A program made the position numbers and the translations under genes. Under the pieces are notes generated by a model. It saw only the letters and a list, made by a program, of their open reading frames with translations, was not told the origin of the DNA and searched no databases. Shown in pieces: positions 1-9,197 of a DNA stretch of 64,000 nt (position 1 is its first letter; each line of letters opens with the position of its first letter). The stretch is from Faecalispora anaeroviscerum (GTDB lineage Bacteria; Bacillota; Clostridia; Oscillospirales; Acutalibacteraceae): assembly GCF_947568225.1 (NCBI RefSeq), contig NZ_CANOOQ010000001.1, forward strand, positions 2,294,001 to 2,358,000, read 5' to 3'.

Positions 1-732
1 ATGCCCGCTTTGCAGGGCGGCCAGCACGGCCTGTTGGTCAACTGTCTTGCCGCGCCCGCCGTTAATCAGCAGTGCGCCCGGCTTCATCAGCCGAAGGCGG
101 TGTTCATCGAGGAAGCGGTCGGTTTCAGGTGTGTACGGCAAAGCCATTGCCACAACATCTACCCGGGGAAGAATCTGATTCAGCTCGCTGAGCGTATGCA
201 GCTCGTCAAAATCTGCCGAGGGAGCGCCCGCGGTGCGCCGCACACCGATGGTGTAGGAGCCGAGCGCCCGGCACAGCCGCGCGTAGTGGCTGCCGATATC
301 CCCTGCGCCGATGACCGCTACCTTCATGGAAGCGAGAGAAAGTACCTCGCCCTCGTCCTTCCACAGGGACTGCCGTTGGTTGTCGCGGTACAGATGCAGC
401 TTTTTGCAGAACGCGAGCGTCAGCGCGAGCATATGTTCTGAAACAGCGACGCCGTAAGCGCCGCTCGCACTGTACATGGTGCAGCTGGGCGGCAGAATCC
501 CCTCGCCCTCATAATTGTCGCTGCCCGCAGTACGCAGCTGCAGCAGGCGCAGGCGGGGCAGTTCAATCAGCTTTTCGGGCTTTGGATTCCCCAGAATGAT
601 GTCTGCCCCACGCAGCTGGTCGTCCGTAACGGTTTTAAAAGTGGCATAAGTAAAAGCTGCGCGGGGAATGCTGTGTTCCAGAAGCGCTTTCTGAGCATTG
701 GATAAACGGAGCAGAACTAAAACGTTTTTCAT
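1..732 (-). CDS. D-isomer-specific 2-hydroxyacid dehydrogenase (partial, C-terminus off window)
   Basis: NAD-dependent reduction of a 2-oxoacid, or the reverse oxidation, is the family activity; the substrate cannot be told from sequence. The reading frame starts at the ATG whose complement is 730-732 and stays open for 244 codons to the window edge, so the C-terminal catalytic part is missing. The Rossmann nucleotide-binding motif (VIGAGDIGSHYA) lies near residues 138-149. A later stretch (MKPGALLINGGRGKTVD) matches the conserved family segment that contains the substrate-binding region. It is convergent with nothing in the window and lies downstream of the lipoprotein gene at 763-1212, separated by only about 30 bases, so the two may be co-transcribed. 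Confidence 0.85.
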   Translation of the reverse strand, partial: MKNVLVLLRLSNAQKALLEHSIPRAAFTYATFKTVTDDQLRGADIILGNPKPEKLIELPRLRLLQLRTAGSDNYEGEGILPPSCTMYSASGAYGVAVSEHMLALTLAFCKKLHLYRDNQRQSLWKDEGEVLSLASMKVAVIGAGDIGSHYARLCRALGSYTIGVRRTAGAPSADFDELHTLSELNQILPRVDVVAMALPYTPETDRFLDEHRLRLMKPGALLINGGRGKTVDQQAVLAALQSGH

Positions 733-762
733 GCGCACTCTCCCCGAAAATTCGTTTGCCGA

Positions 763-1212
763 TCAGTAATGGATGGAATCCAGCAGCTGATCCAGCGAGG
801 ACTGGCTGGTAACGAGGCATTTTCCGTAAATCACTGTGTTGTTCACGCGGCTGACGCGGTAGTACAGCTCACCGTTCGTCACCGTGTATTTCGCGTATGG
901 GGTGGAATCCAGATTTGCGGGCTTGTTGCCGCCCGTCTGGATGCTGTCTTTCATAGAGTTGTACAGGCGCAGCGCGGTGCTTTCATCCGAAAGGGCGGCG
1001 TAATACAGCTCGTTACCGCTTTTGTCCGTCGCGCTCAGGTAGCTTTTTGCGCCGGTCAGCTGAGCTGTGTTGTCCGTTACGGTGTAGCCTGCGCCTTCTG
1101 CCAGGGTTTTAAAGTCATTTGCGTCCACGGCGGTGCGCGCGGAGCAGCCGGTTAGGGCCATCATCAGCAGAACCGCCAGCAGGGCCGATGAAAAAAGCGT
1201 TCTTTGTTTCAA
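763..1212 (-). CDS. Small secreted lipoprotein of unknown function
   Basis: Predicted 149-residue lipoprotein. I chose a TTG start at 1212 because an AGGAGG sits 8 bases upstream of it; an in-frame ATG at 1242 has no ribosome site. The N-terminus has lysine/arginine, a hydrophobic stretch and a lipobox ending LTGC at about residue 23, so signal peptidase II processing and membrane anchoring are expected. The mature part contains a SYLSATDKSGNELYYAALSDE segment typical of small clostridial lipoproteins (a DUF4358-like character is possible, but I am not sure). No catalytic motif is seen. A TATAAT-like -10 lies on the minus strand at 1262-1267. Confidence 0.7.
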   Translation of the reverse strand: MKQRTLFSSALLAVLLMMALTGCSARTAVDANDFKTLAEGAGYTVTDNTAQLTGAKSYLSATDKSGNELYYAALSDESTALRLYNSMKDSIQTGGNKPANLDSTPYAKYTVTNGELYYRVSRVNNTVIYGKCLVTSQSSLDQLLDSIHY

Positions 1213-1419
1213 CGGGGGTACCTCCTGTGTTTTGGAATCCATTTTCAATTGATTTTTGCTTATTATACACCAAAGAAGTGGAAATGAACAGCGCGTGCCG
1301 TCGAAAGAATTGTTAAAATCCTCCATAGGGATTCCTTGGTGGAATTGGAAGAGGCATGAATAAGAGAAAACAGAGTGCGGATAATAACCATAAATCAAAC
1401 CGCAGGAGGGAGTATTAAC

Positions 1420-1959
1420 TTGAAGGCTACAGGAATTGTCAGACGAATTGATGATTTAGGCCGCGTCGTTATCCCAAAGGAAATCCGCCGAACCCTTAGA
1501 ATTCGTGAGGGGGACCCGCTGGAAATTTTTACGGATGCCGAGGGCGGCGTTATCTTTAAAAAATATTCGGCAGTTGGGGAGATGTCCACTTTCGCGGCAC
1601 AGTATGCAGACGTGCTGAGTAAAATTGCAAACCGGCCGGCTCTGGTGTGCGACTGTGATCATGTAATCGCCGTAGCGGGAGCCTCCCGCAAGGAGTATAT
1701 GGAGCGACGCGTGTCGCAGGATCTGGAAGAAACGATGCACGCCCGCCACACGTATGTGCGCGACCAGAACAGCCCGCCGCTGCAACCGGTGGAAGGAATC
1801 AACCGAGCCGCTTCGGTGGTGTACCCCATCATTGCATCGAGCGACGTAATGGGCGCTGTGGTACTGCTTGCAGGGGATTCCTCCGAGCAGCCCGACGCTA
1901 GCGATATTAAGCTCACACAGGCCGCGGCGTCGTTTCTGGCGCGGCAAATCGAAAACTGA
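1420..1959 (+). CDS. spoVT: Stage V sporulation protein T, AbrB-family regulator
   Basis: Transcriptional regulator of forespore genes in endospore formers. The 179-residue product matches the usual SpoVT length. Residues 1-50 are a SpoVT/AbrB swapped-hairpin DNA-binding domain (KATGIVRRIDDLGRVVIPKE, then RTLRIREGDPLEIF). Residues about 55-178 form the GAF-like C-terminal domain. The start is TTG at 1420, placed by AGGAGGG 8 bases upstream; an earlier in-frame start at 1375 would add residues before the AbrB motif and has no clear ribosome site. It is divergent from the lipoprotein gene. Its presence is the clearest sign that the organism sporulates. Confidence 0.95.
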   Translation: MKATGIVRRIDDLGRVVIPKEIRRTLRIREGDPLEIFTDAEGGVIFKKYSAVGEMSTFAAQYADVLSKIANRPALVCDCDHVIAVAGASRKEYMERRVSQDLEETMHARHTYVRDQNSPPLQPVEGINRAASVVYPIIASSDVMGAVVLLAGDSSEQPDASDIKLTQAAASFLARQIEN

Positions 1960-1967
1960 AAATAAAG

Positions 1968-1996
1968 TTGCATTTCCCAAAAGAATATGCTATACT
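1968..1996 (+). promoter_or_regulatory. Sigma-A-type promoter of the rimP-nusA-infB operon
   Basis: TTGCAT at 1968-1973, a 17-base spacer, and TATACT at 1991-1996, just after the spoVT stop codon and about 70 bases before rimP. Confidence 0.75.
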
Positions 1997-2022
1997 ATAC
2001 CGAGTAAATAACGGTGAGGATG

Positions 2023-2046
2023 AAAGAGTGGGGTGACCCGCTCTTT
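2023..2046 (+). promoter_or_regulatory. Leader hairpin with GTGA tetraloop upstream of rimP
   Basis: A 10-bp stem (2023-2032 pairs with 2037-2046, one G-T pair) closed by a GNRA-type GTGA loop lies in the 5' leader, ending 23 bases before the rimP start. The 3' arm runs into T-rich sequence (TTTTGTTTGT), so it may act as a weak attenuator or as a stabilising or protein-binding structure. Confidence 0.6.
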
Positions 2047-2069
2047 TGTTTGTCTATGAGGTGAAAGTG

Positions 2070-2561
2070 TTGGCTGAAAAGAAAAAATCAGGGAATACGG
2101 CGGCTGCTGTTTGGGCTCTTGCAGAACGGGCCGCAAGCGGCACAGGTGTAACAATTTGGGATGTCCGCTTCGTCAAAGAGGGCGCGGACTGGTTTTTGCG
2201 GATCTTTCTTGACAAACCTGAGGGCATTGGCCTTGACGACTGCGAAACGGTTAGCCGTGCGCTGAGCGCTTTGTTGGATGAAGAAGACCCGATTGAGCAA
2301 AGCTATTGCCTGGAGGTATGCTCTCCGGGTATTAACCGAGAATTAACCCGCCCGGAGCATTTTGAGCGTTTTGCCGGCTCGCCGGTGCGGGTTAAATTAA
2401 TTCGCCCGCTGCCGGATGGCCGCCGGGAGCTGTATGGGGAACTGCTTTCTCTGGCGGATGGGGTGATCCACCTGCGCGACGAGGCGGAGGAAATGATTAC
2501 CATTGCCCAGAAAGACAGCGCATCGGTGCGTCTGTTGGATGACGATTTTGAAGAGGAGTAA
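2070..2561 (+). CDS. rimP: Ribosome maturation factor RimP
   Basis: Needed for maturation of the 30S subunit. The 163-residue product has the two-domain RimP layout: an N-terminal alpha/beta domain with the LEVCSPGINREL segment around residues 80-95, and a C-terminal Sm-like barrel. The start is uncertain. TTG at 2070 gives good spacing from GAGGTGA at 2058-2064; GTG at 2067 is the close alternative. It is the first gene of the classical rimP-nusA-infB transcription unit, followed by nusA after 6 bases. Confidence 0.93.
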   Translation: MAEKKKSGNTAAAVWALAERAASGTGVTIWDVRFVKEGADWFLRIFLDKPEGIGLDDCETVSRALSALLDEEDPIEQSYCLEVCSPGINRELTRPEHFERFAGSPVRVKLIRPLPDGRRELYGELLSLADGVIHLRDEAEEMITIAQKDSASVRLLDDDFEEE

Positions 2562-2567
2562 GTTTAG

Positions 2568-3653
2568 ATGAACAGCGAAGTTTTTGAAGCTTTGAATTTG
2601 TTGGAAAAGGAACGGGGCATCCCGGTCGATTTTATGCTGGACAAAATCAAGAAGGCGATTTTGACCGCATGCAAGAACAGCTACGGTAACGAAGATGCAC
2701 TCATCAATATGGATGCCGCCCGCGGCAATTTTGAAGTGTTCCTGCGCAAGGTAGTCGTCGAAGAGGTCGAAGACCCGGGCAAGGAGATTTCGCTGGCGCA
2801 GGCCAGAGAAATTGACCCCTCCGCCGGTGTGGAGGATAAGGTCAATGTGGCGCTGAACACCAAGGAGTTCGGCAGAATCGCCGCGCAGACGGCCAGAAAC
2901 ATTATTCGTCAGGGCATCCGCGACGGCGAGCGCGGCCAGATGATGCAGGAATTCCAGAGCAAGAATCAGGAGCTGGTTTCCGCGCTGGTAGAGCGCGTAG
3001 ACCCCCGCTCGGGAGCGGCCACGCTGAGAATCGGCAAGGCCGAGGCCGTGCTGCCCAAAAGCGAGCAGGTGGGCGATGAGCAGCTCAAAGAGGGCGATCA
3101 CATCAAGGTGTATGTGGTAGACGTGAAGGAGACCGAAAAGGGTCCCCGCGCCATGATCAGCCGCACCCACCCCGATCTGGTGAAGCGTCTGTTTGAAACC
3201 GAGGTTCCCGAAATTTACGACGGCGTGGTCGAGATCAAGGCCGTTTCCCGCGAGGCGGGTTCGCGCACTAAGCTTGCAGTGCAGAGCCATAACCCCGATG
3301 TTGACGCGGTCGGCGCGTGCATCGGCGCAAGAGGCGCCCGTGTTTCAAATATCGTCACCGAGCTGGGCGGTGAGAAGATCGACATTGTTGAGTACAACGA
3401 CGACCCGGCTCAGTTCATTGCGTCGGCGCTTTCCCCGGCGGATGTTGTTTCCGTTCAGGTAGCGGAGGACGGCTCGCGTGTATGCCGCGTGACTGTGCCG
3501 GACAGCCAGCTTTCGCTCGCGATCGGCAACAAGGGGCAGAACGCCCGTCTGGCTGCCAAGCTGACCGGCTGGAAGATAGACATTAAGCCCGAAAGCGGAT
3601 TTTTCGGGGAAGAGCCCGTCGTCGGTAAGCCGGCGGAGCCTGTGAACGAATAA
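2568..3653 (+). CDS. nusA: Transcription elongation/termination factor NusA
   Basis: RNA polymerase-binding factor acting in pausing, termination and antitermination. At 361 residues it has the short Firmicutes form without the C-terminal acidic repeats of proteobacteria. An N-terminal polymerase-binding domain is followed by an S1 domain (around residues 135-200) and two KH domains, seen in the segments GACIGARGARVSNIV and LAIGNKGQNARLAAKLTGWKIDI. An ATG start at 2568 is preceded by a GAGGAG ribosome site. It sits between rimP and rnpM, as in Bacillus. Confidence 0.97.
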   Translation: MNSEVFEALNLLEKERGIPVDFMLDKIKKAILTACKNSYGNEDALINMDAARGNFEVFLRKVVVEEVEDPGKEISLAQAREIDPSAGVEDKVNVALNTKEFGRIAAQTARNIIRQGIRDGERGQMMQEFQSKNQELVSALVERVDPRSGAATLRIGKAEAVLPKSEQVGDEQLKEGDHIKVYVVDVKETEKGPRAMISRTHPDLVKRLFETEVPEIYDGVVEIKAVSREAGSRTKLAVQSHNPDVDAVGACIGARGARVSNIVTELGGEKIDIVEYNDDPAQFIASALSPADVVSVQVAEDGSRVCRVTVPDSQLSLAIGNKGQNARLAAKLTGWKIDIKPESGFFGEEPVVGKPAEPVNE

Positions 3654-3741
3654 AATCAGTCGGCAATCGGCCGGGGGACCCTCCCTCCCCACTTCCAACG
3701 GGAGAATTGCCGCGCAAGTGCGCGGGAAGGAGTAAGATCGT

Positions 3742-4038
3742 ATGATGCAAAAGCGCGTGCCCCTGCGTATGTGCGCAGGCTGCGGAGAAATGAAGTCGAA
3801 AAAAGAGCTGGTTCGGGTGGTCAAGGCGCCGGAGGTGAAGGATGAATCCGGGCAGATCATTGGGCCGGGCGAGATTTCGCTGGATTTAACCGGCCGCAAA
3901 CCCGGGCGCGGTGCTTATGTATGTAAGGATATTAACTGTCTGAGAGCGGCGCGTAAGTCCAAACGGTTTGAGCGGGTTTTTTCCTGCCCCATACCGGCGG
4001 AGGTATACGACCGCCTAGAGGAGGAGATCGGAAAATGA
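3742..4038 (+). CDS. rnpM: YlxR/RnpM family RNA-binding protein
   Basis: Small nucleoid/RNA-associated protein; the family member in Bacillus has been linked to modulation of RNase P. The 98-residue product begins with the characteristic VPLRMCAGCGEMKSKKELVR and has the later GRKPGRGAYVC motif with cysteines. ATG at 3742 (or the next codon, 3745) follows GGAAGGAG. The 88-base gap after nusA contains complementary arms GGCAAT/ATTGCC and a small GCGCA/TGCGC hairpin, so a local RNA structure may precede this gene. Its stop overlaps the next start. Confidence 0.92.
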   Translation: MMQKRVPLRMCAGCGEMKSKKELVRVVKAPEVKDESGQIIGPGEISLDLTGRKPGRGAYVCKDINCLRAARKSKRFERVFSCPIPAEVYDRLEEEIGK

Positions 4039-4358
4039 AAAATCAGGTTCTCTCTCTTTTGGGCATCGCCCGGCGCGCGGGCCGACTCAGTCTGGGCCAT
4101 GATGCCGTGGAAGAAGCCCTGAAGAAGAGAGAGGCAAAACTGATTATACTGGCTCGGGATGTTTCCGAGCGCACCGCCACCCATACACAGAAGGCGGCAC
4201 TGCAGGCAGAGGTCCCCTGGATCGCCCTTGCGGACGGCATGGAGGAAATCGGCATTGCTCTGGGAAAAAAAACCGGAGTGATTGCGGTGAATGATCAGGG
4301 ATTTGCCAAGAGGCTAACGGAATTGGCCAAAGAGGCTGCAGACAAACGGGAGGGATGA
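4035..4358 (+). CDS. ylxQ: L7Ae/L30e-family ribosomal-like protein YlxQ
   Basis: A 107-residue kink-turn RNA-binding protein of the L7Ae/L30e/S12e/Gadd45 group. Recognisable parts are LGIARRAGRLSLGHDAVEEALKK near the N-terminus and KLIILARDVSERT in the middle, then GKKTGVIAVNDQGFAKRL. The start codon overlaps the rnpM stop as ATGA, which indicates translational coupling. It is found at this place between rnpM and infB in most Firmicutes. The cellular role is not established. Confidence 0.9.
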   Translation: MKNQVLSLLGIARRAGRLSLGHDAVEEALKKREAKLIILARDVSERTATHTQKAALQAEVPWIALADGMEEIGIALGKKTGVIAVNDQGFAKRLTELAKEAADKREG

Positions 4359-4362
4359 GTCA

Positions 4363-6933
4363 ATGATGATGAAATACAGGGTGCACGAAGTAGCGAAGGA
4401 TCTGAACGTACCGAATAAGGTCGTGATCGATATTCTGCAAAAGTATTGTGACGAAACAAAAAAACATATGACCGCGTTGACGGAGCAGGAGCTTGACATG
4501 GTGTTTGATTCCATTACGCAGAAGAACAGCGTGGGCTCTTTAGACACGTACTTTGCCGACAACGCACAGAATGAGCCCAAGGCCGCTCCGGCACCGGAGG
4601 CGGCACAGCCTGCCGCACCGGCCGCGCCCGCTGCGCCCGCACAGCGCCCGGAGCAGGCTCCGGCAGTAGCTGTTCCGGCTTCAGCTGCAGCTGCTCCGGC
4701 ACCGGCGGCAGCCGCCGGTGCGCCGCCGGTGAGAAAAGCGGTAAAACCGGGCAAGATTACCCCGGTGGGCCCGAAGCCAACCACCGCCCAGAGTCAGCAG
4801 CAGAACCACAACCGCCCGCAGCAGGGTCAGCAGAGTCAGCAGCGTCCCGCCCACCAGCAGGGCCAGCAGAACCGCCCGCAGCAGCACAGCCAGAACGGCC
4901 AGCCGCAGCAGAACAACAACGGTTCCGCCTCCGCAGCCGATTCCGGTGTGGTCAGAAAGCCGCAGGGCCGCATTGTCGACACCCGCACCTCAAATGTGGA
5001 GCTCGACCGTTATAATGAAAAGTATGACCGTATGGCTTCCGAAAAGGTAAAGACAGACAACGTCGTGAAAAAGCAGAAGCTGACCCAGCGCAGCTCACAG
5101 TACCGCGGCAAGCCGAGAAATGCCCGCCGCGAAACCGAGGGCGAGCGTCTGCGCCGTATTGCGCAGGAGCGTAAGCAGAAGCAGATGACGGTCACAATTC
5201 CCGAAGAAATCACTGTTGGTGAATTTGCGCTGCGCCTGAAGGCCACCGCTGCCGAGGTCATCAAAAAGCTGATGGCTTTAGGTGTATTCGCCACAGTCAA
5301 TGATACCATCGATTTTGACACCGCAGCGCTCGTTGCGCTGGAATTCCACGCCAAGGTGGAAAAAGAGGTTGTCGTCACCATTGAAGAGCAGATTATTGAT
5401 GACAGCGAAGACGAGGACGATAACCTTGTGTCCCGTGCGCCGGTCGTTGTTGTGATGGGACACGTTGATCACGGCAAGACCTCTCTGCTCGACGCGATCC
5501 GCAATGCAAAAGTAACGGCTTCCGAGGCGGGCGGCATTACCCAGCACATCGGTGCTTACCGTGTGCAGGTACAGGATCGGCCCATCACCTTCCTCGACAC
5601 CCCTGGCCATGCGGCGTTTACTACCATGCGTGCCCGCGGCGCGCAGGTAACGGATATCGCTGTGCTGGTGGTGGCCGCCGATGACGGCGTGATGCCGCAG
5701 ACGGTTGAGGCGATTAACCACGCCAAGGCCGCAGGCGTTTCGATTATCGTAGCCGTGAACAAAATGGATAAGCCCGGCGCCAACCCCGACCATGTGAAGC
5801 AGCAGCTCACCGAATACGGCCTCGTGGCTGAGGAATGGGGCGGCGAAACGCCGTGCATCCCCGTTTCTGCTAAGACACAGCAGGGTATCGACGATCTGCT
5901 TGAGATGATTTTGCTGGTAGCAGATATGAAAGAACTGCGCGCGAATCCGGAGCGTGCGGCAAAGGGCACTGTTATTGAGGCTCGGCTGGATAAGGGCCGC
6001 GGCCCCATCGCCACGGTGCTGGTGCAGAATGGCACCCTGCGCGTGGGAGATACTATTGTGGCCGGTACCAGCGTGGGCCGTGTGCGCGCCATGATGGATG
6101 ATCTCGGCAACCGCGTGGAAGAGGCTGGCCCCTCTATGCCCGTGGAGATCACCGGTCTCGGTGAGGTTCCCACCGGCGGCGATATTTTGAACGTCGTTTC
6201 TGACGAGCGTTTGGCCCGCGAGCTGGTAGAACAGCGCTACAACGAGCAGAAGGAAGAGCAGTTCCGCTCCCAGACTAAGGTTACGCTCGACAATCTGTTC
6301 GATCAGATGCAGCAGGGCGATATGAAAACGCTGCAAATTATTGTTAAGGCCGACGTGCAGGGTTCTGTTGAGGCTGTGCGCCAGTCGCTCGAAAAGCTTA
6401 CGAACGAAGAAGTGCGCGTAGTTGTCATTCACGGTGGTGTAGGTGCAATCAGCGAATCTGACGTGATGCTGGCGAACGCTTCCAACGCAATTGTTGTCGG
6501 CTTTAACGTGCGGCCCGATCCCATCGCCGAAGAAAACGCCAAGCGCGACGGTGTGGATATGCGCCTGTACCGCGTTATTTACGACTGCATCGACGAAATT
6601 GAATCCGCAATGAAGGGCATGCTTGCCCCGAAATACCGCGAGGTTCAGCTTGGCCGTGTGGAGGCCCGTGAAATTTATAAGGTTTCGAATGTGGGTACCA
6701 TTATCGGCGCCCATGTGACGAGCGGCAAAATCATCAGAAACGCCCAGGTTCGCGTGGTGCGCGACGGCATCGTGATTACCGAAGACAAAATTGCTTCTCT
6801 GCGCCGCTTTAAAGATGACGTAAAAGAGGTTGCCGATGGTTATGACTGCGGTGTTGCGCTAGAGCGCTTTAACGACGTGAAAGAGGGCGACATTCTCGAA
6901 GCATTTGCCATGGAGGAATACCGGGAGGGTTAA
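4363..6933 (+). CDS. infB: Translation initiation factor IF-2
   Basis: GTPase that delivers initiator fMet-tRNA to the 30S subunit. The 856-residue protein starts with an IF2 N-terminal domain (residues 1-50), then has a low-complexity Ala/Pro- then Gln/Asn-rich linker (about 65-190), a second IF2_N domain near 275-325, and the G domain with GHVDHGKT at about 366-373, DTPGHAAF near 412 and NKMD near 466. Domains II, III and IV follow. ATG at 4363 is chosen; ATG at 4366 is next to it. It is co-transcribed with ylxQ (4-base gap) and rbfA (3-base gap). Confidence 0.98.
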   Translation: MMMKYRVHEVAKDLNVPNKVVIDILQKYCDETKKHMTALTEQELDMVFDSITQKNSVGSLDTYFADNAQNEPKAAPAPEAAQPAAPAAPAAPAQRPEQAPAVAVPASAAAAPAPAAAAGAPPVRKAVKPGKITPVGPKPTTAQSQQQNHNRPQQGQQSQQRPAHQQGQQNRPQQHSQNGQPQQNNNGSASAADSGVVRKPQGRIVDTRTSNVELDRYNEKYDRMASEKVKTDNVVKKQKLTQRSSQYRGKPRNARRETEGERLRRIAQERKQKQMTVTIPEEITVGEFALRLKATAAEVIKKLMALGVFATVNDTIDFDTAALVALEFHAKVEKEVVVTIEEQIIDDSEDEDDNLVSRAPVVVVMGHVDHGKTSLLDAIRNAKVTASEAGGITQHIGAYRVQVQDRPITFLDTPGHAAFTTMRARGAQVTDIAVLVVAADDGVMPQTVEAINHAKAAGVSIIVAVNKMDKPGANPDHVKQQLTEYGLVAEEWGGETPCIPVSAKTQQGIDDLLEMILLVADMKELRANPERAAKGTVIEARLDKGRGPIATVLVQNGTLRVGDTIVAGTSVGRVRAMMDDLGNRVEEAGPSMPVEITGLGEVPTGGDILNVVSDERLARELVEQRYNEQKEEQFRSQTKVTLDNLFDQMQQGDMKTLQIIVKADVQGSVEAVRQSLEKLTNEEVRVVVIHGGVGAISESDVMLANASNAIVVGFNVRPDPIAEENAKRDGVDMRLYRVIYDCIDEIESAMKGMLAPKYREVQLGRVEAREIYKVSNVGTIIGAHVTSGKIIRNAQVRVVRDGIVITEDKIASLRRFKDDVKEVADGYDCGVALERFNDVKEGDILEAFAMEEYREG

Positions 6934-6936
6934 GAA

Positions 6937-7326
6937 ATGCCAAGCCATAGGATTCAGCGGACAACGGAAGATATTCGCCGGGAACTGACGGCGGTGTTCC
7001 GTGAGTTGAAAGATCCCCGTGTGCAAGGGCTGATCAGCATTGTACGCGTAGACGTGACGAAGGATCTGTCGTACTGCACGGTGTATATCAGCGCCATGGA
7101 AGGGCTGGATAAGGCCAAAATGGCGGTGGAGGGTCTGAGATCGGCCGGCGGCTATGTCCGCCGCGAGCTTGGTCTGCGCCTGAAGCTTCGCCATGTGCCG
7201 GAGCTGCTGTTCCGCGCCACGGATTCCATTGAATACGGCGCTAATATTTCAAAGCTGCTGTCGGACTGGAAAGATGGGGAAGAGCCGAACTTGGAGGAAC
7301 AGGACGGGGAGGAAAACGATGATTGA
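6937..7326 (+). CDS. rbfA: 30S ribosome-binding factor RbfA
   Basis: Late 30S assembly factor that binds 16S rRNA near helix 1. The 129-residue product shows the KH-like fold signature: HRIQRTTEDIRRELTAVF at the start, KDPRVQGLISIVRVDVTKDLSYCTVYIS in the middle and PELLFRATDSIEYGANISKLL near the end. It lies directly after infB. Its last codons overlap the start of the DHH phosphoesterase by 8 bases. Confidence 0.96.
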   Translation: MPSHRIQRTTEDIRRELTAVFRELKDPRVQGLISIVRVDVTKDLSYCTVYISAMEGLDKAKMAVEGLRSAGGYVRRELGLRLKLRHVPELLFRATDSIEYGANISKLLSDWKDGEEPNLEEQDGEENDD

Positions 7327-8272
7327 TTTGGATCAGGCGGTTTCTCTTCTGCGCGGTGCCGAGGATATCGAGATTTTAAGCCACCACTACCCCGACGGCG
7401 ATACGCTGGGCTGCGCGGCGGCACTCTGCCGCGCGCTGCACCTGCTAGGGAAACGCGCCCGCTGTACCTGCGCAGATCCGGTTTCGGAAAAATACAGCTT
7501 TTTGTTTGAAGAAATCGAGCGCCAGCAGTTCCCCGCCAAATTCGTCGTCAGCGTCGATGTGGCGGACAGTAAGCTGCTTGGGCCGGTGCTCGCGGCAAAG
7601 CACGCGGGTAAGATTGATCTTTGTATCGACCACCACGGTTCGCATCAGGATTTTGCGCGGAACACGTATGTGGACAGCACCGCTGCCGCGGCCTGCGAAA
7701 TCATCTATGAGTTGGTTTGCCGCCTGGGCGTGGTGCCAGATCAGGTGATCGCGCAGGCGGTCTATACCGGCATTACGACAGATACCGGGTGCTTCCGCTA
7801 CTCGAATACGACGGCGCGTACACATGAGATCGCCGCGCAGGTGATCCGCACGGGCATCGACGCCGGGGACATCAACCGGCAGATGTTCGAAACCAAAACG
7901 CGCGCCCGGCTTGAGATGGAGCGCAGCGTTCTGGATTCCATTGTGTTTTACTACGACGCGCGCTGTGCGGTCATGCGCATCAGCCGCGAAATGATTGAGG
8001 CTTCCGGTGCGGATGAGGCCGATTTGGACGGCCTTTCGGCGATCCCCCGCCAGATTGAAGGCGTTTTGGTGGGCGTGACGATGCGGGAACGCAAAATTGG
8101 GGGTTACAAGGTGTCTTTGCGCACACAGCCGCAGGTGAACGCGGCAAAAATCTGCGCACAGTTCGGCGGCGGCGGCCATCCGGCGGCGTCCGGCTGCACC
8201 ATAGAAGAGGATTTTGAGCCTGCTCGCGAAAAGCTTTTGGCCGCGATCGGCAAGGTTCTGGAAACAATGTGA
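7319..8272 (+). CDS. nrnA: DHH-DHHA1 phosphoesterase, NrnA-like
   Basis: Probably a nanoRNase/pAp phosphatase degrading very short RNA and 3',5'-bisphosphate nucleotides. The 317-residue protein has SHHYPDGDTLG near residues 20-30, the DHH motif at residue 104 (IDHHGSH), and the glycine-rich DHHA1 motif FGGGGHPAASGC near the C-terminus. The start is ATG at 7319, inside the end of rbfA. Position between rbfA and truB is standard in Clostridia and supports a role in RNA turnover. Confidence 0.9.
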   Translation: MIDLDQAVSLLRGAEDIEILSHHYPDGDTLGCAAALCRALHLLGKRARCTCADPVSEKYSFLFEEIERQQFPAKFVVSVDVADSKLLGPVLAAKHAGKIDLCIDHHGSHQDFARNTYVDSTAAAACEIIYELVCRLGVVPDQVIAQAVYTGITTDTGCFRYSNTTARTHEIAAQVIRTGIDAGDINRQMFETKTRARLEMERSVLDSIVFYYDARCAVMRISREMIEASGADEADLDGLSAIPRQIEGVLVGVTMRERKIGGYKVSLRTQPQVNAAKICAQFGGGGHPAASGCTIEEDFEPAREKLLAAIGKVLETM

Positions 8273-8282
8273 GGTGACCCCG

Positions 8283-9197
8283 ATGAACGGAGTCCTGGTA
8301 ATTGATAAGCCCTGTGACTTCACCTCGTTCGACGTGGTGGCGGTCATGCGCCGCCTGAGCCACGAACGAAAAATTGGGCATACCGGTACGCTGGACCCGA
8401 TGGCAACCGGGGTGCTTCCGCTGCTGCTGGGCAAGGCGACCCGCGCCGCCTCCCTGCTGGAGGATTCCGACAAGGTGTACCGGGCGGAATTGCAGCTCGG
8501 GGTGGAAACCGATACGCAGGATGCTACCGGCGCTGTGCTTCGGCAGAGCGGCGTGCCTATCAGCCGCGAGAAGCTGCTTGCGGCGCTACCCGCTTTCCGG
8601 GGAGATATTTTGCAGACGCCGCCGATGTATTCGGCGGTTCGCAAAGACGGCCGCCGCCTGTATGAGCTGGCGCGGCAGGGGATTGAAATTGAACGCGAGC
8701 CGAGGCCGGTGACGATTTACCGGCTGGAGCTGCTGGAATACAACGAGCCTGAGCGGCGGGGCAGCCTGCTGATCGAATGCTCGAAGGGAACGTACATCCG
8801 TGCGCTGTGCGCCGATTTGGGACAAGCCGTCGGCAGCCTCGGTATCATGGCGTCGCTGCGGCGCACCCGGGCCTGCGGTTTTTCATTGGAGCAGGCGGTT
8901 TCGCTTGACGAAGCCCGTGCCCTCGCGGAGCAGAATCAGCTCGAAAGCCGGGTTCTCCCAGTGGAGAGCCTGTTTGAGGAGTACCCGGCTGTTTCAGTAA
9001 CAGCCGCGCAGAGTGTACGGTTTCAAAACGGCGGCGCGCTGGCACTGGAGCGTTTGCGCCTGAACAGCGGGCCGTTCGCGCCGGATGCGCGGGTGCGGGT
9101 CAATTCCCCCGAGGGGGAGTTTCTGGGTCTTGGCCGGGTGGACGCCGAAACACGGGAGCTGGCTGTGCTGCGGCTGTTTTGCAGCAATGGCGTTTAA
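8283..9197 (+). CDS. truB: tRNA pseudouridine(55) synthase
   Basis: Isomerises U55 in the T-arm of most tRNAs. The 304-residue product has GHTGTLDPMATGVLPLL, with the catalytic aspartate at residue 38, and KVYRAELQLGVETDTQDATG. ATG at 8283 follows GAGGTGA. Downstream is a 109-base spacer before ribF with no structure I could define. Confidence 0.96.
   Translation: MNGVLVIDKPCDFTSFDVVAVMRRLSHERKIGHTGTLDPMATGVLPLLLGKATRAASLLEDSDKVYRAELQLGVETDTQDATGAVLRQSGVPISREKLLAALPAFRGDILQTPPMYSAVRKDGRRLYELARQGIEIEREPRPVTIYRLELLEYNEPERRGSLLIECSKGTYIRALCADLGQAVGSLGIMASLRRTRACGFSLEQAVSLDEARALAEQNQLESRVLPVESLFEEYPAVSVTAAQSVRFQNGGALALERLRLNSGPFAPDARVRVNSPEGEFLGLGRVDAETRELAVLRLFCSNGV

Noticed and set aside
4300..6720. 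Long minus-strand frames opposite infB, ribosomal and other genes
   Set aside because: They are mirror frames of GC-rich coding sequence; the plus-strand genes have clear family motifs.
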